From Mytilus trossulus (lineage: Eukaryota; Mollusca; Bivalvia; Mytilida; Mytilidae): DNA of 64,000 bases. The stretch spans positions 54,133,164 through 54,197,163 of the forward strand of contig NC_086373.1 in the NCBI RefSeq assembly GCF_036588685.1, given 5' to 3'. Each line of letters starts with the position of its first letter. Position 1 is the stretch's first letter. The translations under genes were made by a program, and so were the position numbers. Below, piece by piece: positions 20,396-32,390 of this stretch. Below the pieces are notes generated by a model that was given only the letters and a program-made list of their open reading frames with translations, did not search any database and was not told the DNA's origin.

Positions 20396-22290
20396 TTAGA
20401 ACCATTATTGATGAATGGTGAAAGTGAAAATCATCATTATTGACCTCTATTTTGTCATCAGAAACAGCATATTAAAATTTCAAAACCTTGGGTTGAATGG
20501 TTCATGAGAAAATGCACGGACACGACTGGAAATACCATTTTTCAATCTTTCAAGAACCATAACTCCTGAACGATAAAAGTAAAAATCGTCATAATTGAAC
20601 TTGATCTCCATTTTGTCATCAGTAACAATATATTAAAATTTAGGAGGCTTTGGTAGAACAGTTCATGCGTAAATGCACGGACACGACTGGAAATTCCATT
20701 TTTCAATCTTTCGAGAACCATAACTCCTGAATGGTAAAAGTCAAAATCGTCATTATTGAACTTGACCTCCATTTTGTCATCGGTAACATCATAATAAAAT
20801 TTGGGAAGCTTTGGTAGAACAGTTCATGCATAAATGCACAGACAGGACTGGAAACTCAATTTTTCAATCTTTCAAGAACCATAACTCCTGAACGATAAAA
20901 GTCAAAATAGTCCTTATTAAACTTGACCTCCATTTTGTCATCGGTAACATCATAATAAAATTTGGGAAGCTTTGGTAGAACAGTTCATGCATAAATGCAC
21001 AAACAGGACTGGAAACTCAATTGTTCAATCTTTCAAGAACCATAACTCCTGAACGATAAAAGTCAAAATCGTCATTATTAAACTTGACCTTCATTTAGTT
21101 GTCAGTAACAACATATTAAAATTTAAAAGCTTTGGTTTAACGGTTCATGAGTTAATGCACTGACACGACTGGAAACTCCATTTTTCAATCTTTCAAGAAC
21201 CATAACTCCTGAACAGTAAAAGTCAAAATCGCCATTATTGAACTTGACCTTTATTTAGTTGTCAGTAACAACATATTAAAATTTTAAAAGCTTTGGTTTA
21301 ACGGTTCATGAGTTAATGCACTGACACGACTGGAAACTCCATTTTTCAATCTTTCAAGAACCATAACTCCGGAACAGTTAAAGTCAAAATCGCCATTATT
21401 GAACTTGACCTTCATTTAGTTGTCAGTAACAACATATTAAAATTTTAAAAGCTTTGGTTGAACGGTTCATGCGTAAATGCACGGACACGACTGGAAATTC
21501 CATTTTTCAATCTTTCGAGAACCATAACTCCTGAATGGTAAAAGTCAAAATCGTCATTATTGAACTTGACCTCCATTTTGTCATCGGTAACATCATAATA
21601 AAATTTGGGAAGCTTTGGTAGAACAGTTCATGCATAAATGCACAGACAGGACTGGAAACTCAATTTTTCAATCTTTCAAGAACCATAACTCCTGAACGAT
21701 AAAAGTCAAAATAGTCCTTATTAAACTTGACCTCCATTTTGTCATCGGTAACATCATAATAAAATTTGGGAAGCTTTGGTAGAACAGTTCATGCATAAAT
21801 GCACAAACAGGACTGGAAACTCAATTGTTCAATCTTTCAAGAACCATAACTCCTGAACGATAAAAGTCAAAATCGTCATTATTAAACTTGACCTTCATTT
21901 AGTTGTCAGTAACAACATATTAAAATTTAAAAGCTTTGGTTTAACGGTTCATGAGTTAATGCACTGACACGACTGGAAACTCCATTTTTCAATCTTTCAA
22001 GAACCATAACTCCTGAACAGTAAAAGTCAAAATCGCCATTATTGAACTTGACCTTTATTTAGTTGTCAGTAACAACATATTAAAATTTTAAAAGCTTTGG
22101 TTTAACGGTTCATGAGTTAATGCACTGACACGACTGGAAACTCCATTTTTCAATCTTTCAAGAACCATAACTCCGGAACAGTTAAAGTCAAAATCGCCAT
22201 TATTGAACTTGACCTTCATTTAGTTGTCAGTAACAACATATTAAAATTTTAAAAGCTTTGGTTGAACGGTTCATGAGTTAATGCACGGAC
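20396..22290. repeat. 161-bp satellite-like tandem array, about 12 copies
   Basis: The unit contains GAACCATAACTCCTGAACG, AAAGTCAAAATCGTCATTAT, TTGAACTTGACCTCCATTTT and GCACGGACACGACTGGAAA. Start-to-start distances are 160-162 bp. The block beginning near 20665 recurs near 21470 (shift about 805 = 5 units), so there is a five-unit higher-order repeat. Open frames inside are repeat artefacts. Confidence 0.9.
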
Positions 22291-22640
22291 AACATTTGAT
22301 TGCTGCCAGCCGTACATCCCCAAATCAATAAGGCAGCAACCATTTAATTTATGGGGAGGCTATGGGGTTTTTTTCTGTGCAAACTTTTATTTTCGCCTGT
22401 GGCGAAGAACAATCTATTTTTTTAGCGACAAACTAAAAACATTTTTTTTCTTTCAATTTTAGCATTACATATAGTGGCAGCTGAGGGTGAAACAAACAAA
22501 TTTTTTTTCTCAGGGTCAAAAACAAATAATTTTGTTTACCAAAACCTGGAAGCAAACTTTTTTTTCCAAAAAAAACCATAGCCCCCCCCTTTAAAAGATG
22601 TCTTTAATTGGAATACACCTGCAATGTTATATACATGTCT
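22291..22640. other. Intergenic with degenerate repeat
   Basis: Low-complexity T-rich tracts and short direct repeats (AACAAATAATTTTGTTTACC). No gene seen. Confidence 0.4.
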
Positions 22641-22905
22641 CTCCCAAGTCAGGAGCCTGTAATTCAGTGGTTTTCATTTGTTGATGTATATCATATTTGT
22701 TTTATCATGTATTGTACATAAATCAGGATGTTGTTTTAAATTTGTCATGTCAGTGCCGTTCATATTTTGCTATGCTGTATGGGTAAGGGTTTTGGTCATT
22801 GTTAAAGGCTGTAAGGTGACCTATAATTGCCAACTTCTACACAATTTGGTCCTAGGTGGAAAGTTATAGCATTGGCAATCCTACCACAGCAATTTTCCCC
22901 CATCA
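22640..22905 (+). repeat. Mussel-type dispersed repeat copy
   Basis: CCCAAGTCAGGAGCCTGTAATTC through AAAGGCTGTAAGGTGACC and GGCAATCCTACCAC, with the same block order as at 35395-35690. Confidence 0.7.
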
Positions 22906-22916
22906 TGTTTCAAATA

Positions 22917-23125
22917 CAGAAAACCAACTTATTTTCAAGGATACTTTATTTCGCTTTTAACCCTTGCAAAGCCGATTCACAGCTATTTCATTTTGCGATT
23001 TTCTGATTTACTTGATGCAGTTTAATAAGGAAAGATCATAGTTTGATATATTCACGACAAATTATATTCGCGTTATTTTTCTGCTAGCGAAAATAAATTA
23101 CTCATGAAAATTAGTTGATTTACAG
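22917..23125. mobile_element. Short TA-flanked MITE (CTGTAAA family), decayed
   Basis: Homologous along its length to 44370-44591 (AACTTATTTTCRWGGATACT, GTTTAATAAGGAAAGATC, ends in TTTACAG). Flanked by TA at 22915 and 23126. The left end has one change. Confidence 0.65.
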
Positions 23126-23450
23126 TACTTAGCTCCAAAATGTTTTGGCAACAAAAACTTGACGTTTGGGTGTTTGTTGGCATTCTTCAATGAATTTAAA
23201 ATTCCTGGACTTTTTTATTCACCCAAACACTTTTAACCAATAAATAAACCAGCTAAATTATAAAAAAAGCAATATATTTTATTTTAAAATAAATGAACAA
23301 TTTATCCATTTCATGGATTGCATACCGGTATAGAAAGCATACATGTGTAATGAAAATATACATAAATACATTGTAACATATAATACAACCATAAATTATT
23401 CACCAGCATGCATGTAAATATTAAATATTAGTTTATGGCATTCTGAGACT

Positions 23451-23579
23451 CTATTTATTGTTTCCCAAGTCATGTATGTACAAATTTCCACATAAACAAA
23501 GAAAAACTATTGTAATTGCGTTATAAATTATCATTTTCCTGAATTTTGGCTCCAAATCACCCTGTCTATACCAGTATAT
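23451..23579 (-). CDS. TMEM243: TMEM243 terminal coding exon
   Basis: The minus-strand acceptor is CTTCATTCACAG. It encodes IYWYRQGDLEPKFRKMIIYN, AITIVFLCLCGNLYIHDLGN, NK and TAG, 42 codons plus stop, starting in phase 0. The WYRQGDLEPKFRK block is nearly identical to the human protein. A minus-strand AATAAA (plus-strand TTTATT at 23278-23283) lies about 170 bp after the stop. Confidence 0.93.
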   Translation of the reverse strand: MYWYRQGDLEPKFRKMIIYNAITIVFLCLCGNLYIHDLGNNK

Positions 23580-26500
23580 CTGTGAATGAAGATATAAAAG
23601 ACATTAATTGCACATAAATTTATAAAGGAGTAGGTCCGGTAAGGACCGATTTTGGCCTCAAATTTAAGTTTCATCTGACAAAAGATTTTGACCACTTTTT
23701 AAACACTTAAGTGTCTATTTCATATGATTCAATTATTATTATTGTTATTCATTTATGTGCAAGATTTTAACTTATTTAGTCTTTAAAAACGATCTGATTC
23801 AAGCTCAAATATGAAAAATCTACCAAATATGCGAAAAAATGTCACTTTTCAGATGGTATTTGTCAAAAACGAAAGTGGCCGCATCCGTGTTCATCCTCAA
23901 TCTTTACATATGTTATGTATTATCATCAAATACAACTTCCATTTTAATATTTTGGATGAACACGAATCCGGCCACTTTCGTTTTACCCGGAAACCGTCTA
24001 AAATTTAACTAAAATGCTGGAATTGTGAAGATTTCAGTAATTTATCACGACTTCATGGTGCTAGTACCCAATATATGTGCATTGTATTGTCAAAAACAAC
24101 CCATGTTTATATAGCAGAACCATTCTACTATCCAATAACAAAGAAAAAGTTTAAATTTTAACAATTTTGTAAAACTGCTATATTTTGGGGCCAAAAAGAG
24201 GTCTTACTGAACCTACTCCTTTAGAAAGGACTTTAAACATGTAATAACAAATAATATCATCATTTCAGAATTGAAAGCATTCTGAGTTATATTCAATTAA
24301 AATATATGTACATCAAAAAGTTTTAATTGGCTAACAACATTCAAAACAAATTAAACCTATGTCACAAAATCAATTTGAAAGCTTCACATTTTTAGCTCAC
24401 CGGGCCCGAAGGGCCAAGTGAGCTTTTCTCATCACTTGGCGTCCGTCCGTTAACTTTTACAAAAATCTTCTCCTCTGAAACTACTTGGCCAAATTAAACC
24501 AAATTTGGCCACAATCATCATTGATGTATCTAGTTTAAAGTTTGTGTTTTTTTACCCGGCCAACCATCCAAGATGGCCACCATGGCTAAAAATAGAACAT
24601 AGGGGTAAAATGCAGTTTTTGGGTTATAACTCAAAAACCAAACCATTTAGAGCAAATCTGACATGGGGTAAAATTGTTTATCAGGTCAAGATCTATCTGT
24701 CCTAAAATTTTTAGATGAATCAGACAACCCATTGTTGGGTTACTGCCCCTAAATTGGTAATTTTAAGGAAATTTTACTGTTTTGGTTATTATCTTGAATA
24801 TTATTATAGATGGAGATAAACTGTAAACAGCAATAATGTTCAGCAAAGTAAGATTTACAAATAAGGCAACATGACCAAAATAATCAGTTAACCCCTTTAG
24901 GAGTAATTGCCCCTTATAGTCAATTTTTAACCATTTTTCGTAAATATCCATCATCTTTTACAAAAATCTTCTTCTCTAAAACTACTTGGCCAAATTAAAC
25001 CAAACTTGGCCACAATCATCATTGATGTATGTAGTTTAAAGTTTGTGTTTTTTTACCCGGTCAACCATCCAAGATGGCCGCTATGGCTAAAAATAGAACA
25101 TAGGGGTAAAATGCAGTTTTTGGCTTATAAATCAAAAATCAAAGCATTTAGAGCAAATCTGACATGGAGTAAAATTGTTTATCAGGTCAAGATCTATCTG
25201 CCCTGAAATTTCCAGATGAATCAGACAACCCATTGTTGGGTTGCTGCCCCTAAATTGGTAATTTTAAGGAAATTTTACTGATTTTGGTTATTATCTTGAA
25301 TATTATTATAGATGGAGATAAACTGTAAACAGCAATAATGTTCAGCAAAGTAAGATTTACAAATAAGTCAACATGACCAAAATGGTCAGTTGACCCCTTT
25401 AGGAGTTATGGCCCTTTATAGTCAATTTTTAACCATTCTTCGTCCTTTGTTTAATTCACATATACCTAGATGAGCGACACAGGCTCTTTAGAGCCTCTAG
25501 TTTTCAAATCTTAACTTAAAATAAATTTTGTATGTGGCCCTTTTTTGTCCCTAATTATCCTGAAATTGCTTCTTTTGGACCCCTTTTGGGTCCCAAATTC
25601 CTGAATGGTTGGGACTATAAGCCCCAAAATTAATCCCAACGTTCCATTTCCAGTATTGAACCTTCTTGAAAATTGTCATAGAGAGATCCATTTGCTTAAA
25701 CTAAAGTTATTGTCTGTGAACCAAATGTGTCTTTGGACGACAGTCATCATAGCATTATACAAACCCCAAAAAAGTTTGGGGTCATATCAATATTGCTAAA
25801 TTTTAGGTTTCCGTTCTCATACTTGAACCAAATTATTGAAACTGAACACACTGCTTATTAGATCAATTTTGAATTTTTGTGGCATTACTTCCACCATTCC
25901 TTACCCATGGATTTTTTTTTATCTTTTATGATTTCATAAAGGAGGGGAGGACAGGGGCAATTTCCAGTAAATTAAAAAAAAAATAAGGAGAAGAGGGGTA
26001 GAAGAAAGGAGAAGAGGGGTGGGAAAAGGGTACCCCTCTGTCCTCCCCCTCATAAAGGAAACATATATAAAAATCCTTCTGAAAATAGTTATCATATAAA
26101 AAAAGATTAATATGTATAGCTGCAATCAAAATTATTTGTTAAGGAAACTATATATATATATATGTACCTATAAATTAACTGTTTACCTACCAATATCAAA
26201 TGTGATCCACAAATAAGCACAATAATACAGGCAAAAAATACATTGACTCCATTAATTTTTCCTGGAGGGAATATAAAGGCACTTATTAAGGTTACCTGAA
26301 ATAGAATTCCAATATAAGTACATTTTGGTATAATAATTCTTAAATGTAAAACTAAGCAATATTTTCAAAATCATTGAAACAATGAACTTTATAGTACATA
26401 GCTAGCTAATTTGAATAATGTTAATCTACAATTTAAGTAAACTTGGATTTATGAAGAACTGCTTTTTTCTAAACTAAATTTTGGACTTTAGATAAAAAGG

Positions 26501-28116
26501 CAGTACACGCTTAGTAAAGACAAGGTTGGGGTCTACGCAGGTTCAAATCATAAAGATATTTTTCCTATTTTCTGACGAGAAAACATTATGAGCCTTGTTT
26601 TATCAAGAATTAGCCAACCCATCACACTTATTAACCATCTTTATATTCATTCTTCATCATTGTGAAAAGGTGATGGCGGGTTTTGAGGTTTATATGTGTA
26701 AGTTACTGTACAATTTGAATAAACAAAGAGATCATGACCATGATACAACCTTATAGTGTATTTTGAAATGGTTGCAAATCTAAAATAGGATATATAACAT
26801 TGCACGCATTTAATTATTGAAGCTTACAAAATGGCTCTATAGAAAATTGTATGTGAGGATAAGCTTTGATTCAAGCATACTAGAGCAAGTACATGGAATT
26901 TAAAAAAAAAAAAAAAAATATTCTGACAGTCAAAGTCCAATAACTCTGGAATGAGTCATTATTATGACATATCAGAAATTTATGTTTTTAAATTGAACAG
27001 TGTTGTTCTTTCTCTAATTTTTGTGCTATTTTCACATTTCCTGACTGGTGTAAGAAAAATATTTCTCCACTAGTGAAAAATCTTTTCTCTGCAAATGATT
27101 AGTCGAAATTTGATTATGACGTCTAAATAATGTGTTTTTTTCTGAATTTTTCTATTGTGACACCATGAAAAAAGGCGGCAATGCCTGATGATGTCGCAAA
27201 TAAAGAACACAAGTTTCTGAAAATCTTTAAAAAAGAAGGACAAAAATAATTAAAGAAACATATTCGACACTATATTAATTTGTGTATTACAATATTTCTC
27301 CACTCTCGACAGTAAAATTTAAGTAATAAAATTTAACTGTCTTGAATAGAGAAATATTGTTATACACTTGTTGCAGTGTAGGAATCTATATTTCTCCAAT
27401 TCCAGAAGTTATGCACAGTTTCCAGCATATATATCCAAGCTAAAAAGATTATAATATATCAACTTTATGGTATAATGACTGAGTATTTTTTTTAAAGCAT
27501 TGAACATGTTGAGTTTGATCTTTTACTAGATAATATTGATGAACCCTAAGTCTGATTTAAAAAAATCAACACTCTTGCTTACCGGTAATTATACCCAGTA
27601 GGCGAGGCTTTGTTGGAATATTATTGTTGTGCCCTGAAGTAAATTACAAAGTTCCCATTATTTTTACACTTGGTCAGTTATCAGTTGGAAGATGATATCT
27701 AAAATTGAGAAAGGAAATGGGGCATGTGTCAAAGCGACAACAACCCAACCATAGAGCAGACAACAGACCAATGGGTCTTTAATGTAGTGAGAAATCTACC
27801 ATGAATTTTATTGATAAATCCAAGCTTGGTTAGTTGAAATGTAATAAGATAATTGGAAACCATCGACAGTCAATTTTCCAGGATGTGTAACCTTCTGTTC
27901 TAACTTGATTAACCTTTTAAACAAACATGTTGTTCATGTGTTGTTTGAAAATTTAAATATATTTTGATTTAGTTGTTTTCCCATGCTTCGAATCTAATAA
28001 AAATTCTTGGGCTTTATTTCTTTGATTTATTCATATCAAATTCAGTTGAAGTTCAATATACTTACAACTACTGCAATTGAAGTGAAAACACCAACAATTA
28101 GGTTCAGCATACGATC
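23451..28116 (-). CDS. TMEM243: TMEM243-like small membrane protein, last three coding exons (first coding exon not found)
   Basis: Join on minus strand: 28116-28066, 26295-26191, 23579-23451; all junctions are phase 0. The protein reads DRMLNLIVGVFTSIAVV, then VTLISAFIFPPGKINGVNVF, FACIIVLICGSHLIL, then IYWYRQGDLEPKFRKMIIYN, AITIVFLCLCGNLYIHDLGN and NK with stop TAG. Human TMEM243 has DRIINLVVGSLTSLLIL, VTLISAFVFP, IYWYRQGDLEPKFRKLIYY and NLYFHDVGR in the same order. Three to four hydrophobic segments flank the conserved polar loop WYRQGDLEPKFRK. Human is about 118 residues; 94 are seen here, so about 25 N-terminal residues are missing. It lies tail-to-tail with DMTF1. The molecular function of the family is poorly known. 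Confidence 0.92.
23625..24221. mobile_element. TA-flanked MITE with inverted ends and internal palindrome, in TMEM243 intron
   Basis: Outer ends are AAGGAGTAGGTCCGGTAAGG and the inverted copy ending CTTACTGAACCTACTCCTT, flanked by TA on both sides (23623-23624, 24222-24223). An inner inverted pair GAAAGTGGCCGCATCCGTGT and ACACGAATCCGGCCACTTTC lies at 23871-23985. TA duplication suggests Tc1/mariner mobilisation. Confidence 0.75.
24391..25500 (+). mobile_element. Non-autonomous Helitron-like element with internal 0.5-kb duplication
   Basis: The 5' end has a palindrome, GCTCAC...GTGAGC, around GGGCCCGAAGGGCC. The 3' end is GGCTCTTTAGAGCC followed by CTAG and then T. The interior has two direct copies of about 510 bp, near 24450 and 24958 (both with TTTTACAAAAATCTTCT, GGCCACAATCATCATTGATG, CAACCATCCAAGATGGCC). 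It has no open frame for a Rep/helicase. The same 3' end occurs at bases 1-52. Confidence 0.65.
25501..26190. other. TMEM243 intron with dispersed repeat and purine-rich tract
   Basis: 25540-25800 resembles a dispersed repeat (GGGTCCCAAATTCCTGAA, AAATGTGTCTTTGGACGACA). 25940-26060 is a G/A-rich tract with GAGGGG and its CCCCTC complement forming a partial hairpin. No exon seen. Confidence 0.4.
26191..26295 (-). CDS. TMEM243: TMEM243 middle coding exon
   Basis: The minus-strand acceptor is ATTCTATTTCAG and the donor TTG|GTAGGT. It has 35 codons, phase 0 to phase 0: VTLISAFIFPPGKINGVNVF, FACIIVLICGSHLIL. VTLISAF.FP is identical to the human segment, and the remainder is a hydrophobic membrane span. 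Confidence 0.92.
26296..28065. other. TMEM243 intron
   Basis: AT-rich, with an A-tract near 26900 and a dispersed-repeat fragment at 27715-27790 (GGGGCATGTGTCAAAGCGAC, AACAACCCAACC). A tandem pair of BTTCTCCACT-type AT-rich blocks lies near 27060 and 27300. No exon seen. Confidence 0.45.
28066..28116 (-). CDS. TMEM243: TMEM243 small coding exon
   Basis: The minus-strand acceptor is CATTTCTATTTCAG and the donor GTT|GTAAGT. It has 17 codons, phase 0 to phase 0: DRMLNLIVGVFTSIAVV, aligned with human DRIINLVVGSLTSLLIL. Confidence 0.9.
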
Positions 28117-28519
28117 CTGAAATAGAAATGACAATTTATCAGTAATTCTAGTTGTAATAATTTCTATGTTAAGTTCTTTAAATGATTCATCATTAAAAAC
28201 ATCAAAGTTATGTCAGACTGATTATTGTCATGAAACTTCACAATAAACGGTATGTATTATTACTTTAAATTCAGTGCTTCATGTTCATGATTTTAAACCT
28301 CTCACTTGAAAATCACTGATAACAAATGTATAGATGCTTATTCAACACTATTCTAAATATAAACAGTTATCATATTTATAACTTATCAGGGAAAAAAGAT
28401 AAATGAAAGGCAAATGCCGAAATCAATGGTTTCTGTGAAAACTGTCTAATTATGAGAAATAAAGGTTGGCAGGTAGGTGAAACTTACATAAATGAAGAGA
28501 TAAATGAAAAATGAACAGA

Positions 28520-29290
28520 TTGATGCCCAATTCATATAATTCCAAGGCCGTCAGTCGGCACCAGAAGCGACGAATCAGCGCATCTATTTTGGGTGGGCAA
28601 ATATCCACTTTTTGATATTGGAAGAGCTCTGACGTCCCACGGCCCCAGCTTGTCTGGCAAAACAGCCGTTGGACATCAGAGTAATTGCGGACTATGCCTG
28701 TCTTGTGCAAGTTTGGGTCAAGATCAGAGTGGATCACAGGGGTTTGTTAAAATTTGCAGGTTTTACTTTACATATGAACCATGAAATTTTTGGGTTTTTT
28801 TTGTAATCAATGTATAGTAATAAAAGTTAAACCTGGCATATTGTAACAAACCCCTGTGCATGACTGGATGTACATCAGATCTCTATAATATTGAAACTGA
28901 TTTGCCTATTGCAATTAATACAGACTTATGTTATACCCTAGGTTGTGGCTCTCCAAACAACGGTCTTTCAGCTGATTCATCATATTTAGCAGAGCTCATT
29001 GTTACAAAGTCAAAGGACTATTATTGGTTATCATTAATAGTAACACATATTATCAATTTACACCGACTGTCATTCGTTGAAAAGTCCAGGATCTGTGTAT
29101 TTGTAATTTTGGACATCAATAAAGCTTTAATAAACAAGTTCCAAGCATCAGGAGACTTTTGAAAGTTGTTTATAAAAAGTTAAAACGAAACTTCCTGCTT
29201 CATGTGATAACCGGAAGTATACAACTGGTTACAAATCTGGGACCAAAAACGGACAGCTGTGAGCAATTTCAGGATTTGATTACAAGCAAG
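28520..29290. other. Unassigned, relatively GC-rich segment
   Basis: Noticeably richer in GC than its surroundings at 28530-28760. Short open frames occur at 28593-28784 and 28860-29162 (plus). ACAGGGGTTTGTTA (28737) and TAACAAACCCCTGTG (28844) form an inverted pair. I recognise no family; it may be a piece of an unknown transposon. Confidence 0.3.
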
Positions 29291-29466
29291 TTTTCATCTT
29301 TTCAGATGAAATTGTAATGTTTTAAGGTATCTCATGGTTTGATTTCCTTTCATAAACAAATTTGTGAGCAAATTCAGAATTGAGATATGAAAATAAAAGA
29401 AATGATAAGCATTTGTTATGTTATGGAAGGAAAGAGGGAAAGACAACTCCAGATTTTTTTCAGTAA

Positions 29467-30310
29467 GGGGACGACCATTTGATATTCTGAGGGGGGGTTT
29501 TGAAAATGAATAACTCAGCCTTGCTAATCCCAAAAATAAATGGTTTGTTCTGTGGTAGTTTGAAAATAAATTACCTGACTTGCAATGTATTGAAAATAAA
29601 TAACTCAGCAGGTCTATAGCTTATTGGGCCTTCAGCGGTTCCAAAACCCTTCAAATTTGTTTGGCCTCGCTCCGCTCGGCAAAATATGTTTGACAATACT
29701 TTTGATAGAGGCTAGGTAAAACCAAACTAAATTAACTTTAATACTATGTATGTGTATATTGCTTGATTCAGTTTGTTAAGAAATTATAAACTACTTAATA
29801 CCAATTGTCTTTTATAATATACTTATTACTATGTATTTGTGTTTCGTTTGTCCTTTCTCTCTATGATATCCTCTATGTATTATCTTAAAAATGTTTGTAT
29901 ATATTATCCTCTTGTACACAAGTATGTGTCTGGGGTTATGAATGAAATCTTGAATCTTAAAATTTCTGAAGGGGATAATGATCTACTAGTATTCTTATTA
30001 AATGGTACACAATAACTTGACTATACATGTATTAATGGTTTACCTTTTTTTTAATTGGTTATTTGAATGGAGAGTTGTCTCATTTGGCACTCACACCACA
30101 TCTTCCTATATCTAATTATTCATAATTAACAAATATTTAAAAAAATTGAATGTTTTCGAATATCATAAATATAGTGGTAAAAAAATGAATAATCAGTCCC
30201 TTGCTTTAATGAAAATGAAAAATCTTGCTTCAATAGTGCAGAAAATGAATAATCTGTCCCCTCAGTTTACAAAAATAAATAACCCCCCAGAATATCAAAT
30301 TGTCGTCCCC
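29467..30310. mobile_element. PIF/Harbinger-like MITE with TAA target duplication
   Basis: Inverted ends are GGGGACGACCATTTGATATT...CTGAGGGGGG and CCCCCCAGAATATCAAATTG...TCGTCCCC. The 3-bp TAA is duplicated at 29464-29466 and 30311-30313. A TWA target is the Harbinger signature. The interior is repeat-derived (AAATAAATAACTC units, a TTGTCTCATTTGGCACTC fragment) with no transposase. Confidence 0.75.
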
Positions 30311-30323
30311 TAATTTTAGTAAT

Positions 30324-30425
30324 TTTCCAAGAACTATTACCGACTGGAACAAACTACCAGATAACATTGTAAATTGCACTTCAGTAGACTCTTTCAAATC
30401 TTCAATTTCAAAGCATCAATATTAA
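30324..30425 (+). mobile_element. LINE 3'-terminal coding fragment
   Basis: FPRTITDWNKLPDNIVNCTS then VDSFKSSISKHQY and stop at 30423. It is the same C-terminal motif as in the 2558-3380 element (YPRTIINWNYLPQQIV). Only the extreme C terminus remains. Confidence 0.75.
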
Positions 30426-31619
30426 CTCAATTACAACATCTTACTTTATTATACAAAACATTTTATATTTTTTTATTTTTTCATATTTTTTTTAAAAATT
30501 GTACATTTTTTCAATCTATGTCTTGTAAGTTTCCTCCTGTGACAAAATCTTCAATTTGTTGGCCTACAGGGAACTCGGACTATAACATACTCGGCCTACA
30601 ATGTAAATGAGTATATGCCAAAAAAATATTTGTAAATTTGTATTGACAAGTGATTAGCATTTTTTTTTCATTTAATACAGCAGATTCCAACGAGTATGAA
30701 ACTACATGTAGATTCTTTGGTTAGCTTCCTTGCTAGCTCAACAATGAAATGATTATTAGGTAAGGTAAACAAGCCTTTGGGTGGAGTCAAAAGTTAAACA
30801 GAGATCCAATCAGAACTAGTGACAGAATATAAACATTGTAAAACTAGTTTTACAAGTCTTTAAAAATAAGTTTTCAATCTAAATTTAAAATTATATTTAT
30901 CATTATAAGCAAATTCAAAAAGCATGTTGAAGGTGTGTTTGATTTGCCAATTTTATTTCAATCAATTACTCAGTTCATTTATAAATCCAGTTACATGTAT
31001 GTTAATGTTCTTTTATTTACAATGGTTACAATCATGGCGTAAATATAAGGCTTATGACCCCTTCTGTTGCCTTTGAATTACGAATTTATCAAACTTCCAA
31101 TAATATAAAAACAGCAAAGATAATGAACAATACTATAAAGATGGGCTATTTTGAACATATACAAATTAAAGGGGAAACTTCCAGCATTATTAGGTATAGT
31201 TTCATTGCATTTAAAAGTTACAGGATTTTAAACCAAGAGTTTTTTTAGAAAATTCACAGGTATTTTTGTTATAAAATTTTAAGCATAGAAGATACCAGAG
31301 GGACAGTCAATGATATAGATTACTCACTTGATTTTCTATGATGTGCTAGTGTTAATTGTATATAAAAAGTCCTAAACAACCATTTACTTAAAAAAAAAAT
31401 CACAAAAGTTGAGCGCATCCTAGAAGGTGTACTTGAATTAATCCATATTTACATTTGTTTAAACCAATATCTAATAAATTTATAAACTTGTTTTAAGGAA
31501 ATCTTTGCAATCCTCCATCTATCAAACACCAAATTGCCAACTATGAGAGTACAAGGGGAACGCTGTGGATTTTCTATAAAATTTCCATTTGTTTAGCATT
31601 GAAACAACGGTTACACGCC

Positions 31620-31728
31620 ATTATTCCGACAGCCCATTGGTCCGACAACCCATTAGTTCGACAACCCAATAGTCCGACAACCCATTGCTCCGACAGCCCA
31701 ATACTCCGACAACCCACAAGTCCGACAC
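31620..31728. repeat. 15-16 bp tandem array (TCCGACAACCCATTA)
   Basis: Seven units of TCCGACARCCCAWTRNT. The reverse complement array lies at 35970-36135. Confidence 0.85.
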
Positions 31729-31979
31729 TTATCAAGTCAAGTACCAGGGTATCAGGGTAAAATAAAATGTGTCTGTCTGTATTATTACCTTTAGATATGT
31801 AATAACATATTTTAAGAAATAACTCCGTATATAACATAAGGCTAAGGTACTTCGAATACTTTCTATATATACTTAATTCAAAATCTGTATATAGAATATA
31901 ACAGAAAAGAATATGTCATTTTCCAAATTAAAGGATCTTTAAAGAGCATATAAATCAAGAACAACCATTGATGGTACGA

Positions 31980-32390
31980 GCTACTGATGACACCCCCGCC
32001 CATACATTTCGGTAGACAGGAAGTGTTTGAGTTGTGAATCTGAAAAAAGCATCACACAGTATAACTGACTTATATAAATCTTGAAATCAAATTTCAGAAA
32101 TACTGAATCTCTTGTAGTTCCTGAGAAAATGTGACGACAATTTTCAACTTGGCTGTCACATGTAATGAGTAATGAATTTGAAAACGCATCACATGCCATA
32201 GCCGACTTCAATAAACCTTTCAGAAATCCTTGTAATGTAGTTCGTGAAAAAGATGCAACGAAAATATTTATGGAATGCAACGAAAATATTTATGGTGACG
32301 GACGAACGAACTGACGGACGGACGGCTAGACGGACGGAACGACAGAGGTAAAACAGTCTACCCCTACTGTTTCGAAGCGGCGGTCTAATG
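31980..32390 (+). repeat. Dispersed element copy with GGAC tract
   Basis: Shares AGGAAGTGTTTGAG, GCATCACACAGTATAACTGA, TTTCAGAAAT, CTGAGAAAATGTGACGA, GACGGACGGAC and ACAGAGGTAAAACAGT with 5310-5590 (inverted) and 55192-55690. Confidence 0.7.

Noticed and set aside
28450-28540. Hydrophobic minus-strand stretch WNYMNWASICSFFIYLFIY ending at a GTAAGT as first TMEM243 exon
   Set aside because: Phase fits, but the human N terminus is polar (no hydrophobic segment there) and no residue matches. Likely chance in AT-rich DNA.
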